DNA of 25,016 nucleotides. It comes from CAYQTO01 sp964420455 (GTDB lineage Bacteria > Sumerlaeota > Sumerlaeia > SLMS01). Shown here in pieces: positions 1 through 6,587 of the stretch. Within the stretch, counting starts at the first letter, position 1; the number at the start of each line of letters is the position of its first letter. The DNA is taken from the NCBI GenBank assembly GCA_964420455.1, contig CAYQTO010000034.1, positions 1 to 25,016 of the forward strand, read 5' to 3'. A program made the position numbers and the translations under genes. Below the pieces are notes generated by a model. The model was not told the origin of the DNA. It worked only from the letters and a program-made list of their open reading frames with translations, and did no database searches.

Positions 1-1
1 A

Positions 2-85
2 GTCGAGATCGTTCGCTACCAGGAGGGAGGCCGTTTTCCTTCCGACCACTTTCCGGTGTTCGCGGATCTTTCGCTGAAGAACTAA
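2..85 (+). CDS. Endonuclease/exonuclease/phosphatase family protein, C-terminal fragment
   Basis: The reading frame is open from the left edge and stops at TAA (83-85). The last 27 residues include Ser-Asp-His-Phe-Pro-Val (about 41-58), the typical end of the endonuclease/exonuclease/phosphatase (EEP, DNase I-like) fold. In that family the SDH histidine is part of the metal-dependent phosphodiester hydrolysis centre. Only the tail is present, so the substrate (DNA, phospholipid, inositol phosphate or another phosphodiester) cannot be inferred. The gene converges on the membrane-protein gene ending at 111, leaving 25 bases between the stops. The family call rests on one short motif plus the hydrophobic strand after it. 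Confidence 0.6.
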   Translation, partial: VEIVRYQEGGRFPSDHFPVFADLSLKN

Positions 86-110
86 CGCCCCGGATGACGA
101 CCGGCCGCCG

Positions 111-701
111 CTACCAGATCGTCTCGACGTCGTAGGCTCCGATGAGCGGATCGGGCGTAACGATAGTGAGACCCACCGACAGCGCCGTGGCGAGGACCAG
201 CCCTGCGGCGAACCATTGGAACGCCCCACCGACGGTAAACGCGGTCGCCTCCCTGCCGATGGAAAGGGACTGGACCAGTGGCGCCGCCAGCGGCAGGCGG
301 GCGTAGAACTGTGCGGGGTCGTGGAACATCTCCGCCGCGGAGGCCGGATCCGCCGCCGCCCTCGCCATTGCCAGGTGGTAGCTCAACACGTCGTAATTGA
401 GGAGCGGCCATCCGGTCGCCAGCGCGCCGAGCGCCACCGCCAGCGCGATCGTCACCGCCGGGAGCGCATGGATCCGCGGGCGGGGCCCGGCCGCAAGCCG
501 GTAGCCAAGAACCCCCGCCCCCACCGTGGCAAGGGCGAGGGCGGCGGGTTGCCATCGCCACCCCGCCAGCGCCCCCACCCAGCCGATCAGCGCCAGAACG
601 GCGAGGCCCAAGGCAAGGACCGCCCCGGCGGAGGGCAAACGGCGGCCAAAGAGCGGCAGCAGCAGACACCCCGCCCCGAACGCCGCCAGCACGGCGATCA
701 C
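111..701 (-). CDS. Polytopic membrane protein, truncated; resembles N-terminus of GT39/ArnT-type glycosyltransferases
   Basis: This 196-aa protein is very hydrophobic, with four to five predicted membrane segments (about residues 2-16, 27-45, 50-70, 80-98 and 160-180). Between segments it carries NYDVLSYHLAMARA (about 102-115) followed by a Phe-Tyr-Ala-Arg-Leu-Pro stretch. That layout resembles the first periplasmic loop of lipid-linked-sugar glycosyltransferases of the GT39/ArnT/PMT type, where an Asp in the first loop is catalytic. Those enzymes usually have 400-600 residues and 10 or more helices, so this looks like an N-terminal remnant or a short relative. The GTG start overlaps the TGA of the upstream MqnA-like gene (GTGA at 701-698), which implies translational coupling. 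Function is not established; the glycosyltransferase link is inferred from the loop motif only. Confidence 0.6.
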   Translation of the reverse strand: MIAVLAAFGAGCLLLPLFGRRLPSAGAVLALGLAVLALIGWVGALAGWRWQPAALALATVGAGVLGYRLAAGPRPRIHALPAVTIALAVALGALATGWPLLNYDVLSYHLAMARAAADPASAAEMFHDPAQFYARLPLAAPLVQSLSIGREATAFTVGGAFQWFAAGLVLATALSVGLTIVTPDPLIGAYDVETIW

Positions 702-1549
702 GCGCCGGTCGCCCTCCGCGAGCTCGACTCTGTATAGACCTGGAGCGGAATCGTGGGGAGGATCCGCGCCTGCGCCAACTCCTTGCCGTAGCGCCGGAGC
801 GACGTCAGCACCATCGTGTTAAACTCGGTCATGAAGCCCCGCTCGAACACCGTGCGGACGCTCGACTCGCCGAGACGGTAGCGCTCCGCAACCTTCCCCG
901 CCGCGTCTATACGTGATTCCTGGCGTTTCACCACCTCGAGCAGTTCCTTCTCCAGCCGCGAGACATTCAGTCCCTTGCGGATCACCCAGCAGTGCATCAC
1001 GAAGGGCGTCCGTGTATATTCATACCAGGCCAGGGTCATGTCCCACTGGAAGGAGAAAGCGTCCTTTCGCATGAGGAGCGCGTTGCGGCCGGTGAGAAGG
1101 AAAGCGTCCACGCCGTGGTCTGCATTGAAGTCGAAGGTCGCCGGGTCGAGGGGCTGATCGCTGGCGAGGAACTCGGGCCGAGCCATCAGCTTTTTGGGAA
1201 AGAGAAGGCGGGCCAGCGGGGTGGCCCCGAGATCGTTCGGCTCGACGAGGACCCGTGTGATCTCCGCCGGGAGCTTGTTGGCGAAGACCATCATGCAGCG
1301 CGACGCGCCGAGGGTGGTGACCGCCGCTGCGGGAATCAGCGCGTGATTGCGAAGGGTCAACGCGGAGGCCGAGGGCACCAGGCCCCCATCGAGGTCGTCG
1401 TTGCGGATCGCCTCGACGATCTCCTCCGGGCTCCCGCGGCGGACCGCCGCCGACCGGACCATCCCCTCAAGCCCCATGGTCACCGGCACCGTCGTAAAGT
1501 CCTCGAAGTAGCCCAGGCGCACTCGCAACGAACTGTTTGCGGGCGGCAT
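698..1549 (-). CDS. mqnA: MqnA-like protein (futalosine-pathway chorismate dehydratase family)
   Basis: The 283-aa protein has the periplasmic-binding-protein-like fold pattern of the MqnA/MqnD family (VitK2_biosynth). The first strand reads RVRLGYFEDFTTVPVTMGLE (10-29), and a ligand-site strand DGGLVPSASAL occupies 54-64. The diagnostic C-terminal helix is W-D-M-T-L-A-W-Y-E-Y-T-R-T-P-F-V-M-H-C-W (169-188). It matches the DLxxxWxxxTxxPFVxxxW pattern of MqnA, which dehydrates chorismate to 3-enolpyruvylbenzoate in the futalosine route to menaquinone. The start ATG at 1549 has AAAGGA about 8 bases upstream. The first strand is not the usual VGYINA, so a paralogue with another small-molecule ligand is possible. 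The gene is coupled to the membrane protein downstream and diverges from the 645-aa gene at 1595. Confidence 0.6.
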   Translation of the reverse strand: MPPANSSLRVRLGYFEDFTTVPVTMGLEGMVRSAAVRRGSPEEIVEAIRNDDLDGGLVPSASALTLRNHALIPAAAVTTLGASRCMMVFANKLPAEITRVLVEPNDLGATPLARLLFPKKLMARPEFLASDQPLDPATFDFNADHGVDAFLLTGRNALLMRKDAFSFQWDMTLAWYEYTRTPFVMHCWVIRKGLNVSRLEKELLEVVKRQESRIDAAGKVAERYRLGESSVRTVFERGFMTEFNTMVLTSLRRYGKELAQARILPTIPLQVYTESSSRRATGA

Positions 1550-1594
1550 CGTGTCATCCTTTCAATGGTCTCGTGGGGTGCGTGTGGGAAACCC

Positions 1595-3532
1595 ATGGCG
1601 CCCCGACGGACAGACGTGCAAGGGTTGATCAATCGGGCGGAAAGGAAATCACGCTTGCCCACACCGGAACAGAATTCACCGGGGAAAGGGACCGCCATCC
1701 CGCTCGGCGATTCGGTCGAGGCGCTCGCGGTCCAGCGCGGCTCCGCACCCTTCGCGGATGAGCTCCGGCGGGCCTTTGCGCGACTCCGCCCCACCGTCGT
1801 CGCCGTGGAATGGCCCGGTGGTGAACTCAAGGCGGGCCTCACCTCCGCCCTCGCCCGGCTGCCGGAAATCACCGCACTGTTCTGGCGCGCCCCCGAATCC
1901 GGGGAGATCCGTCGCCTCGTCATGGACCCCTGCGACCCCTTCGTCGAGGCGGTCCGCCTTTGCGAGGAATTCGCCATCTCCTGGTATCCCGTGGACGACG
2001 CCGACGGGGCCGCCGGCGAACCCTATCGCCACCTGCCGGACGACCATGCGGCGTCGCGACTCGGCCTCGGCGTCTATACGGAAAAGATCCTCGCGAGTCT
2101 TCCCGCCGAGACTCCCCCGCCACGCGTCCGCAGACTCGCCTGGCGCCTCCAGATGCTCGCCGAGCGCGCCGGGCCCCTCCTCTTCGTCGGCAGCCTCCAT
2201 ACGGTCGCCGCCCTCCGCCGCATGTCGCCCGCCGAACACGAACCGCCCCCGCCCGCCCGCGACGAACCCACCCACTGGCATGTCGAACCAATCCCGGCAC
2301 CCCTCCTCGATCGCGTCCTTGCCGAGCCTCCCTTCGTCACCTGGCTTTACGAGAACTTTCGCTCGGGCACCGGCCCGGAGGACCGCTTCCCCCTCCTCGA
2401 AGCATACGACCGTCTCCTCGACGCCACCACCGAAGCGTATATAAATCTCTACGATGAGCTGGTCAGCCCCACGGAGCGCCGCGCCCTCGTCCAGTATGCC
2501 CGCAACCTCGCCCTCGCCCGCCACGCCCTCCGGCCCCGACTCTACGAGGTCCTCACCGCCGCGAAGGGCTGCGTGAACGACGACTTCGGCGCGGTCTGCC
2601 TCGAGAAAGCCCTCGACTATCCCCCCAACCGCGACGACGAGCCCCCCGGCCCCGAGGAGCGTCCCCTCCACCGAAGCAGCGACATCTATGTCGATCTCGG
2701 CGAAGGTCGGGAAAAGTCCGCCCCCGCCTATCCGGAGCCCCCCCGCGAATCCGTCTTCTTCACCTTCCGCCGCCGTCCAAACGCCCGCCAGAAGCTGCTC
2801 TGGCAGTTCGACTTCGCCCGCAGCATGTTCGAGGGCATGGGCATCTGCTCCTACCCGCCGGAGGACGACTTCATCGAGCGCTTCTTCCGCACGGTCCGCG
2901 CGCGCGCCTTCCAGCAGATCACCGACAACCATTCCACCACCGAGGAATTCACCTCGAGCGTGCTCGACGGCTTGGATATACGCGAGACAATGCGCCACTT
3001 TCACGAGCAGCGCCTCTACGTCCGCCGCGAGCGCCTCCCCCCAGGCCGCGTCGGGCCCGTCGTCCTCCTCTGGCACGACTTCCCCCGCGCCACCCCCAAC
3101 CTCTGGCGCACCTGCCTCTACGCGGAAAACCAGAACGAGTCCGACATCGCCTTCTACGCGCGGCCTCTCGGCGAGGAGATGGTCGGCCCCGGCATCACCC
3201 GCACCGAGTACCACGGCATCCTCTCCGTCTATCCGGCCATGGGCATCCCCAACGTCTGGCGCCTGCTCGAGGCGCGCCGGTTCGCCACCTGTGGCGAGAT
3301 CCTCGTGGCGAGCGGCGTGCTCCTCTCGCAGGAACGCTACGTGGCCGTCGTGGCCCCCCACCCGCCATCGATGGAGCTGCGCGAGTTCGCCCGCGCCCAC
3401 AAGCGCGCCCTCATCTATCTTCCCCTCGGTACCTTCGGCCGGCCCCTCCTCGCCCGCGTCCGCCAATGCCACATTCTCGCCGGCAAGCATGTCCGCGACT
3501 GGGCCGCGGACTACATCGCTCCCCTGCGCTGA
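1595..3532 (+). CDS. Conserved hypothetical 645-aa protein, possible TraB/ChaN-like N-terminal domain
   Basis: I do not recognise this protein as a whole. The N-terminal 200 residues weakly follow the strand/helix order of TraB/TIKI/ChaN-like proteins: RPTVVAVEWPGGEL (65-78), DPCDPFVEAVRLCEEFAISWYPVDD (111-135) and LLFVGSLHTVAAL (195-207). A long soluble region follows, with conserved-looking patches such as ARQKLLWQFDFARSMFEGMG (397-416), DNHSTTEEFTSSVLDGLDI (444-462) and VVLLWHDFPRATPNLWRTCL (489-508). There is no signal peptide or membrane segment. The ATG at 1595 is the first sensible start, with a weak GGGAAA upstream; GTG 1616 and TTG 1654 are alternatives. The frame is also open upstream, but that part lies antisense to the MqnA-like gene. 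The methyltransferase gene starts 6 bases after the stop, so the two are probably co-transcribed. Confidence 0.7.
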   Translation: MAPRRTDVQGLINRAERKSRLPTPEQNSPGKGTAIPLGDSVEALAVQRGSAPFADELRRAFARLRPTVVAVEWPGGELKAGLTSALARLPEITALFWRAPESGEIRRLVMDPCDPFVEAVRLCEEFAISWYPVDDADGAAGEPYRHLPDDHAASRLGLGVYTEKILASLPAETPPPRVRRLAWRLQMLAERAGPLLFVGSLHTVAALRRMSPAEHEPPPPARDEPTHWHVEPIPAPLLDRVLAEPPFVTWLYENFRSGTGPEDRFPLLEAYDRLLDATTEAYINLYDELVSPTERRALVQYARNLALARHALRPRLYEVLTAAKGCVNDDFGAVCLEKALDYPPNRDDEPPGPEERPLHRSSDIYVDLGEGREKSAPAYPEPPRESVFFTFRRRPNARQKLLWQFDFARSMFEGMGICSYPPEDDFIERFFRTVRARAFQQITDNHSTTEEFTSSVLDGLDIRETMRHFHEQRLYVRRERLPPGRVGPVVLLWHDFPRATPNLWRTCLYAENQNESDIAFYARPLGEEMVGPGITRTEYHGILSVYPAMGIPNVWRLLEARRFATCGEILVASGVLLSQERYVAVVAPHPPSMELREFARAHKRALIYLPLGTFGRPLLARVRQCHILAGKHVRDWAADYIAPLR

Positions 3533-3538
3533 CCTCCC

Positions 3539-4417
3539 ATGGAAACCGGCCGGCCCCTCCTCGACGAAGTCGCCCGCGTCCTCGCCGGGGAACTCGCCCG
3601 CAAGTACCGCCTCGCCGAGGAGGACGCCCTCGCCCGCGTCCACGCCGCCATCGCCGCCGACTCCGCCTTTCGCCAGGCGCTGGCCACGGCCCCAAACCTC
3701 CGCACCCTTGCCCGTACGTCCATCTATGCACAGTTGCGCCGCGCCCTCGCCGCCCGCACCTATGACGTCCTCCGCACCTACCACCGCGACCAGTCCACCC
3801 GCGACCAGCTCCTCGCCGCCCTCGACACCGCCCCCCCGGCGCAGTTCCCCGAAATCGCCCGCCAGCTCGCCGCCCTCCACGTCAGCACCGCCGAACGCCT
3901 CCCCCACCTCGCCGACTTCCTCAACGGCCTCCTCCCCCACCTCCGCAACGCCGGCACCATCCTCGATGCCGGCTGTGGCCTCCTCCCCCTCCTGCTCCCC
4001 CTCGGCGCGGAGCTGCGTCCCGCCGTCTATACAGCCCTCGACCGCGACCGCTCCTCCGTCGAGACCCTTTCCCGCTGGGCCGCCGCAACGCGCCTCCCCT
4101 TCCTCGAATCCCGCCAATGGATCCTCGCCGACGGCTGGCCGGACCTCCCCCTGGCCACCCACGACGTCGCCCTCCTTCTCAAGCTCGTCCCCGTGATCGA
4201 CCGGCAGGAGCGCGACCGCCTCCCCCTCCTCGCCCGCGTCCCCGCACGCCGCCTCGTCCTCAGCGGCTCCCGCACCGCCATGGTCAAGCGCCGCTCCATC
4301 GAGCGACGGGAACGCGCCGTCCTCGGGCGATTCCTCGACGCCCTCCCCCACAGGCCCGTCGCCGAGTTTCAGACCGGCGACGAGTTTATCCTCGTCGTCG
4401 ACCGCACGGACGTCTAG
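3539..4417 (+). CDS. FmrO/ArmA/Rmt-like 16S rRNA methyltransferase (m7G1405 family)
   Basis: The 292-aa protein is an S-adenosylmethionine-dependent Rossmann methyltransferase. Motif I is ILDAGCGLLPLLLPL (141-155), followed by the acidic turn YTALDRDRSSVETL (164-177). Three further features match the aminoglycoside-resistance FmrO/Arm/Rmt family (16S rRNA guanine-1405 N7-methyltransferases): HVSTAERL (114-121) just before motif I, ADVALLLK-like HDVALLLKLVPVIDRQER (208-225), and RLVLSGSRTAMVKRRSIERRE (238-258) in the place of the family's VVSFPTxSLGGR-K segment. An all-helical N-terminal domain (1-110) is also family-like. Length fits (250-290 aa is usual). It follows the 645-aa unknown by 6 bases and shares its CTAG stop palindrome with the convergent DinB-like gene. 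Codon use matches its neighbours, so there is no sign of recent transfer. Whether it modifies G1405 or another site cannot be read from sequence. Confidence 0.65.
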   Translation: METGRPLLDEVARVLAGELARKYRLAEEDALARVHAAIAADSAFRQALATAPNLRTLARTSIYAQLRRALAARTYDVLRTYHRDQSTRDQLLAALDTAPPAQFPEIARQLAALHVSTAERLPHLADFLNGLLPHLRNAGTILDAGCGLLPLLLPLGAELRPAVYTALDRDRSSVETLSRWAAATRLPFLESRQWILADGWPDLPLATHDVALLLKLVPVIDRQERDRLPLLARVPARRLVLSGSRTAMVKRRSIERRERAVLGRFLDALPHRPVAEFQTGDEFILVVDRTDV

Positions 4418-4899
4418 ACGGCCGCCAGTGCCCGCCTGAGCGCCAGCGCCGAGCCCAGGTGGATCCCGTCGTGCGCAAGGCTGAACAGCAGCGATTCCCG
4501 CGGGCTCCGCAGCACCGCCCCGGCGGACGTCTGGTACGGCTCGGCAAAGGCCACGTCGCCGTTCGCCCGCACCTCCTCGAACACCGGCTCCATGCCATCG
4601 ATCATCTCGCGAAGGAGGTCCGCGAGCGACGGGACCGCAGCGCCCTCCCAGGAGGCCGGGCCGCTCCCCTTCGCAAACCATCCCCTATACTCCCCCGGCA
4701 CCCCAAGATCCTTGCCCGCCAGCCCGAACACCAGCAGCCGCGGCGTCACCACCAGGTGCCCCACCTGCCACCGCATGTTGTTGTTCCATGTGGGCGGGAC
4801 GACGTCCGCCTGGGCCTCGCAGGCACGGGCGAGGTCCGCCACCCGGCCGCGGATCGCCCGCGTGTCCTCGATCAACGTCTCCAGCATCGCATCCGCCAT
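4414..4899 (-). CDS. DinB-like (DinB/YfiT superfamily) putative metalloprotein
   Basis: The 161-aa protein is a four-helix-bundle type of the DinB superfamily. It has WNNNMRWQVGHLVVTPRLLVFGLAG (38-62), the usual N-terminal histidine helix, and LAHDGIHLGSALALRRAL (141-158), the usual C-terminal HxxxH-type helix. Together they give a probable metal-binding triad of His48, His143 and His147. Members bind divalent metal; some are thiol-S-transferases or stress-induced proteins, but the substrate here is unknown. The frame is open back to 5034, but the preferred start is ATG 4899 because GGGGGA lies about 9 bases upstream and the extra N-terminus is Gly/Pro/Arg-rich and unlike the family. Its TAG stop overlaps the TAG of the convergent methyltransferase gene in one CTAG palindrome (4414-4417). 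Confidence 0.75.
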   Translation of the reverse strand: MADAMLETLIEDTRAIRGRVADLARACEAQADVVPPTWNNNMRWQVGHLVVTPRLLVFGLAGKDLGVPGEYRGWFAKGSGPASWEGAAVPSLADLLREMIDGMEPVFEEVRANGDVAFAEPYQTSAGAVLRSPRESLLFSLAHDGIHLGSALALRRALAAV

Positions 4900-5066
4900 G
4901 GCCAGTTCCCCCGGCATTGGAATGCCCGCATCCAGCCCCCCCGGCGTTCGCCGGGCAAGCCCGGAGCGCGCTCCGCCCGGCCCGTTGTGACCTCCGGGTC
5001 GGAATCGCCGCCCGGGGCTCGGCGAAAAGTCCACGATACCTCCTTGCGTCTCTCCATCTCCGTGTG

Positions 5067-5082
5067 CTGTCTATCTATACAG
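5067..5082. promoter_or_regulatory. Imperfect dyad upstream of the WYL regulator
   Basis: CTGTCTATCTATACAG is an imperfect inverted repeat (CTGT...ACAG ends, 6 of 8 positions paired) lying 8 bases before the Shine-Dalgarno GGAGG (5090-5094) of the WYL gene. It could be an autoregulatory operator. It also contains a near-copy (ATCTATAC) of the octamer that recurs through the window, so it may instead be another instance of that motif. Confidence 0.3.
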
Positions 5083-5099
5083 TTGTTTCGGAGGTTTGC

Positions 5100-6260
5100 A
5101 TGGCCACCCGCCCCCGCACATCAAGACGCCGCGGCCCCAAGGCCACCTTTGGCGGCGAGAAGGGCATGCGCCTCGTCCGCCTCTGGCGCACGCTCCTCGC
5201 CGTCATCGAGGCCGAGCGCCCCCTCAGCGTTCCCGAAATCAACGAGCGCGTCACCCTCGACCACGACCTCGATCAGTACGCCGGCAACATCCCCACCACC
5301 CGCGACGACCTCTGGCTCCTCGTCCGCACCGGCTTCCCGCTCCTCGTCACCACCGGCGAGGGCGAGGAAATCGACACCGAAGACTACCTCCGTGGCGACC
5401 AGGCGCGCCGCGGCCGCTACAAGAACCTGCGCTGGAGCCTCCGCCACGGCGGCGACATCGGCCGACTCTCCAGTTCCCGCCATCGGCGGCCCACCTCCGC
5501 CGAGCTCACCACGCTTTCTCTCCTTCGCGCCCTTCTCCGCGACGAGGTCCCCCGCGACTACCCTCTCTACCAACAACTCCAGAACCTCGTCGACGGGCTC
5601 CATGGCTGGTTTGTGGGCCACCTCAAGGGCGAGGACCGCGACCGCCTTGTGGATCGCTTTGTCAAGGGCAGCCGCCGGACCCTCGTCGATCCCCCCCCGG
5701 TCGCCATCCTCAACGCCGCCGCCGAGGCCCTCCGCCGCGACAAGGTCCTCGAGGGTGTCTATACGCACGGCAACGGCTATACGGGCCCGGTCCTCCTCCT
5801 TCCCGTCACCCTCGCCCGGCACGAGGGGCGCGCCTATCTCTTCGCCGTAAAGGTCAAGCAGGGCCAGCCGCGCCTCTACCGGCTCGACCGCTTCGAGTCC
5901 CTCCAGGTCCGCGCCGACATCCAGAAGCCCGAATACGACACCGCCGCCGTCGACCGCCTCCTCCAGGCCCGCTTCGGCGGCTATATCGCTCCCCCCCAAC
6001 GGGTCCGCCTCCGCGTGGCCCAGGAGATCGCCTACCTCTTTCGCGAATTCCAATACCACGCCTCGCAAAAAGTCCGCTCCCGTCGGGATGGCTCCCTGAC
6101 GGTTGTCCTCGAGTGCGCCGTGAGCTGGGAGCTGGAGGAGTGGATCCTTGGTTTTGGCGAGTTTGCGGAGGTCCTCGAGCCGGACACACTCCGCGCACGG
6201 ATCGCCGGGCGGCACAACGCCGCCGCCGAAAAGTACAAGATCAACCCTAAAGTGCCGTAA
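5100..6260 (+). CDS. WYL-domain transcriptional regulator
   Basis: The 386-aa protein follows the WYL regulator layout. It has a basic N-terminal tail and a winged-helix-type DNA-binding region (about 20-85, MRLVRLWRTLLAVIEAERPLSVPEI onward), then a helical linker. The WYL domain spans about 205-275, with the core strands VLLLPVTLARHEGRAYLFAVKV (231-252) and RLYRLDRFESLQV (258-270). AYL stands in the W-Y-L position and RLDRF is the conserved second half. The C-terminal WCX extension is about 300-372. WYL domains are thought to sense nucleic acid or nucleotide ligands, and these proteins regulate DNA damage, CRISPR and phage-defence genes as well as metabolic ones. The ATG at 5100 has an ideal GGAGG six bases upstream. 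It stands alone apart from the small ORF downstream. Confidence 0.85.
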   Translation: MATRPRTSRRRGPKATFGGEKGMRLVRLWRTLLAVIEAERPLSVPEINERVTLDHDLDQYAGNIPTTRDDLWLLVRTGFPLLVTTGEGEEIDTEDYLRGDQARRGRYKNLRWSLRHGGDIGRLSSSRHRRPTSAELTTLSLLRALLRDEVPRDYPLYQQLQNLVDGLHGWFVGHLKGEDRDRLVDRFVKGSRRTLVDPPPVAILNAAAEALRRDKVLEGVYTHGNGYTGPVLLLPVTLARHEGRAYLFAVKVKQGQPRLYRLDRFESLQVRADIQKPEYDTAAVDRLLQARFGGYIAPPQRVRLRVAQEIAYLFREFQYHASQKVRSRRDGSLTVVLECAVSWELEEWILGFGEFAEVLEPDTLRARIAGRHNAAAEKYKINPKVP

Positions 6261-6283
6261 TTTGACTAACTACCCGTAGGGTC

Positions 6284-6322
6284 CCTGTCGACGCCCCGGG
6301 GAGGGGCCATTTTCCCGACAGG
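6284..6322 (+). promoter_or_regulatory. Nested stem-loop between WYL gene and small ORF; covers the small ORF's ribosome binding site
   Basis: CCTGTCG (6284-6290) pairs perfectly with CGACAGG (6316-6322), and inside it GCCCC (6293-6297) pairs with GGGGC (6303-6307). The right arm includes the AGG of the AGGAG Shine-Dalgarno (6320-6324) of the 60-aa ORF, so folding would hide it. It begins 23 bases after the WYL stop and could equally be that gene's terminator, although a T-tract is absent. Confidence 0.4.
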
Positions 6323-6332
6323 AGACCAAACC

Positions 6333-6515
6333 ATGCGCAGGCGCCGCCGCTGCCGGATCCATCGTCCCCAGTTCCCATACTGGCCACCCCTCGAGGCCCT
6401 CATCATCCGCCCCCCCGACGACTGGTTCGCCATCGAGGAGGCCGACGGCGTGGCAACCGACTGTCGCCCCTCCCGTCCGCGGGAGGAGCCCGAGGAACAG
6501 CGCGACGCCGGATGA
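6333..6515 (+). CDS. Small hypothetical protein (60 aa)
   Basis: This short ORF starts at ATG 6333, eight bases after AGGAG (6320-6324). It encodes a polar protein with an Arg-rich start (MRRRRRCRIHRP), a short hydrophobic middle (PPLEALII) and an acidic C-terminal half. I recognise no domain. Support comes from the good ribosome binding site, the third-position C/G bias and the strong stem-loop 11 bases after the stop. It lies alone between the WYL gene and the convergent GH9 gene. Confidence 0.45.
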   Translation: MRRRRRCRIHRPQFPYWPPLEALIIRPPDDWFAIEEADGVATDCRPSRPREEPEEQRDAG

Positions 6516-6525
6516 CCCAACGACC

Positions 6526-6557
6526 ACGCCCCCGCGACCAAAAGACCGCGGGGGCGT
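6526..6557. terminator. Bidirectional terminator-like hairpin between convergent genes
   Basis: A perfect 11-bp inverted repeat, ACGCCCCCGCG (6526-6536) with CGCGGGGGCGT (6547-6557), encloses a 10-base loop. It lies in the 72-base gap between the small ORF (ends 6515, +) and the GH9 gene (ends 6588, -). It has no T-run on either side, so it fits a very GC-rich, possibly bidirectional termination hairpin. Confidence 0.65.
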
Positions 6558-6587
6558 CAGCCGGATCCTTCGCGTGAGGTGCAGGCG

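Noticed and set aside
1676..4681. A 1001-residue open frame on the minus strand
   Set aside because: It is antisense to the 645-aa and methyltransferase genes, is a Gly/Glu/Ala/Val-rich artefact of high GC, and resembles no protein family.
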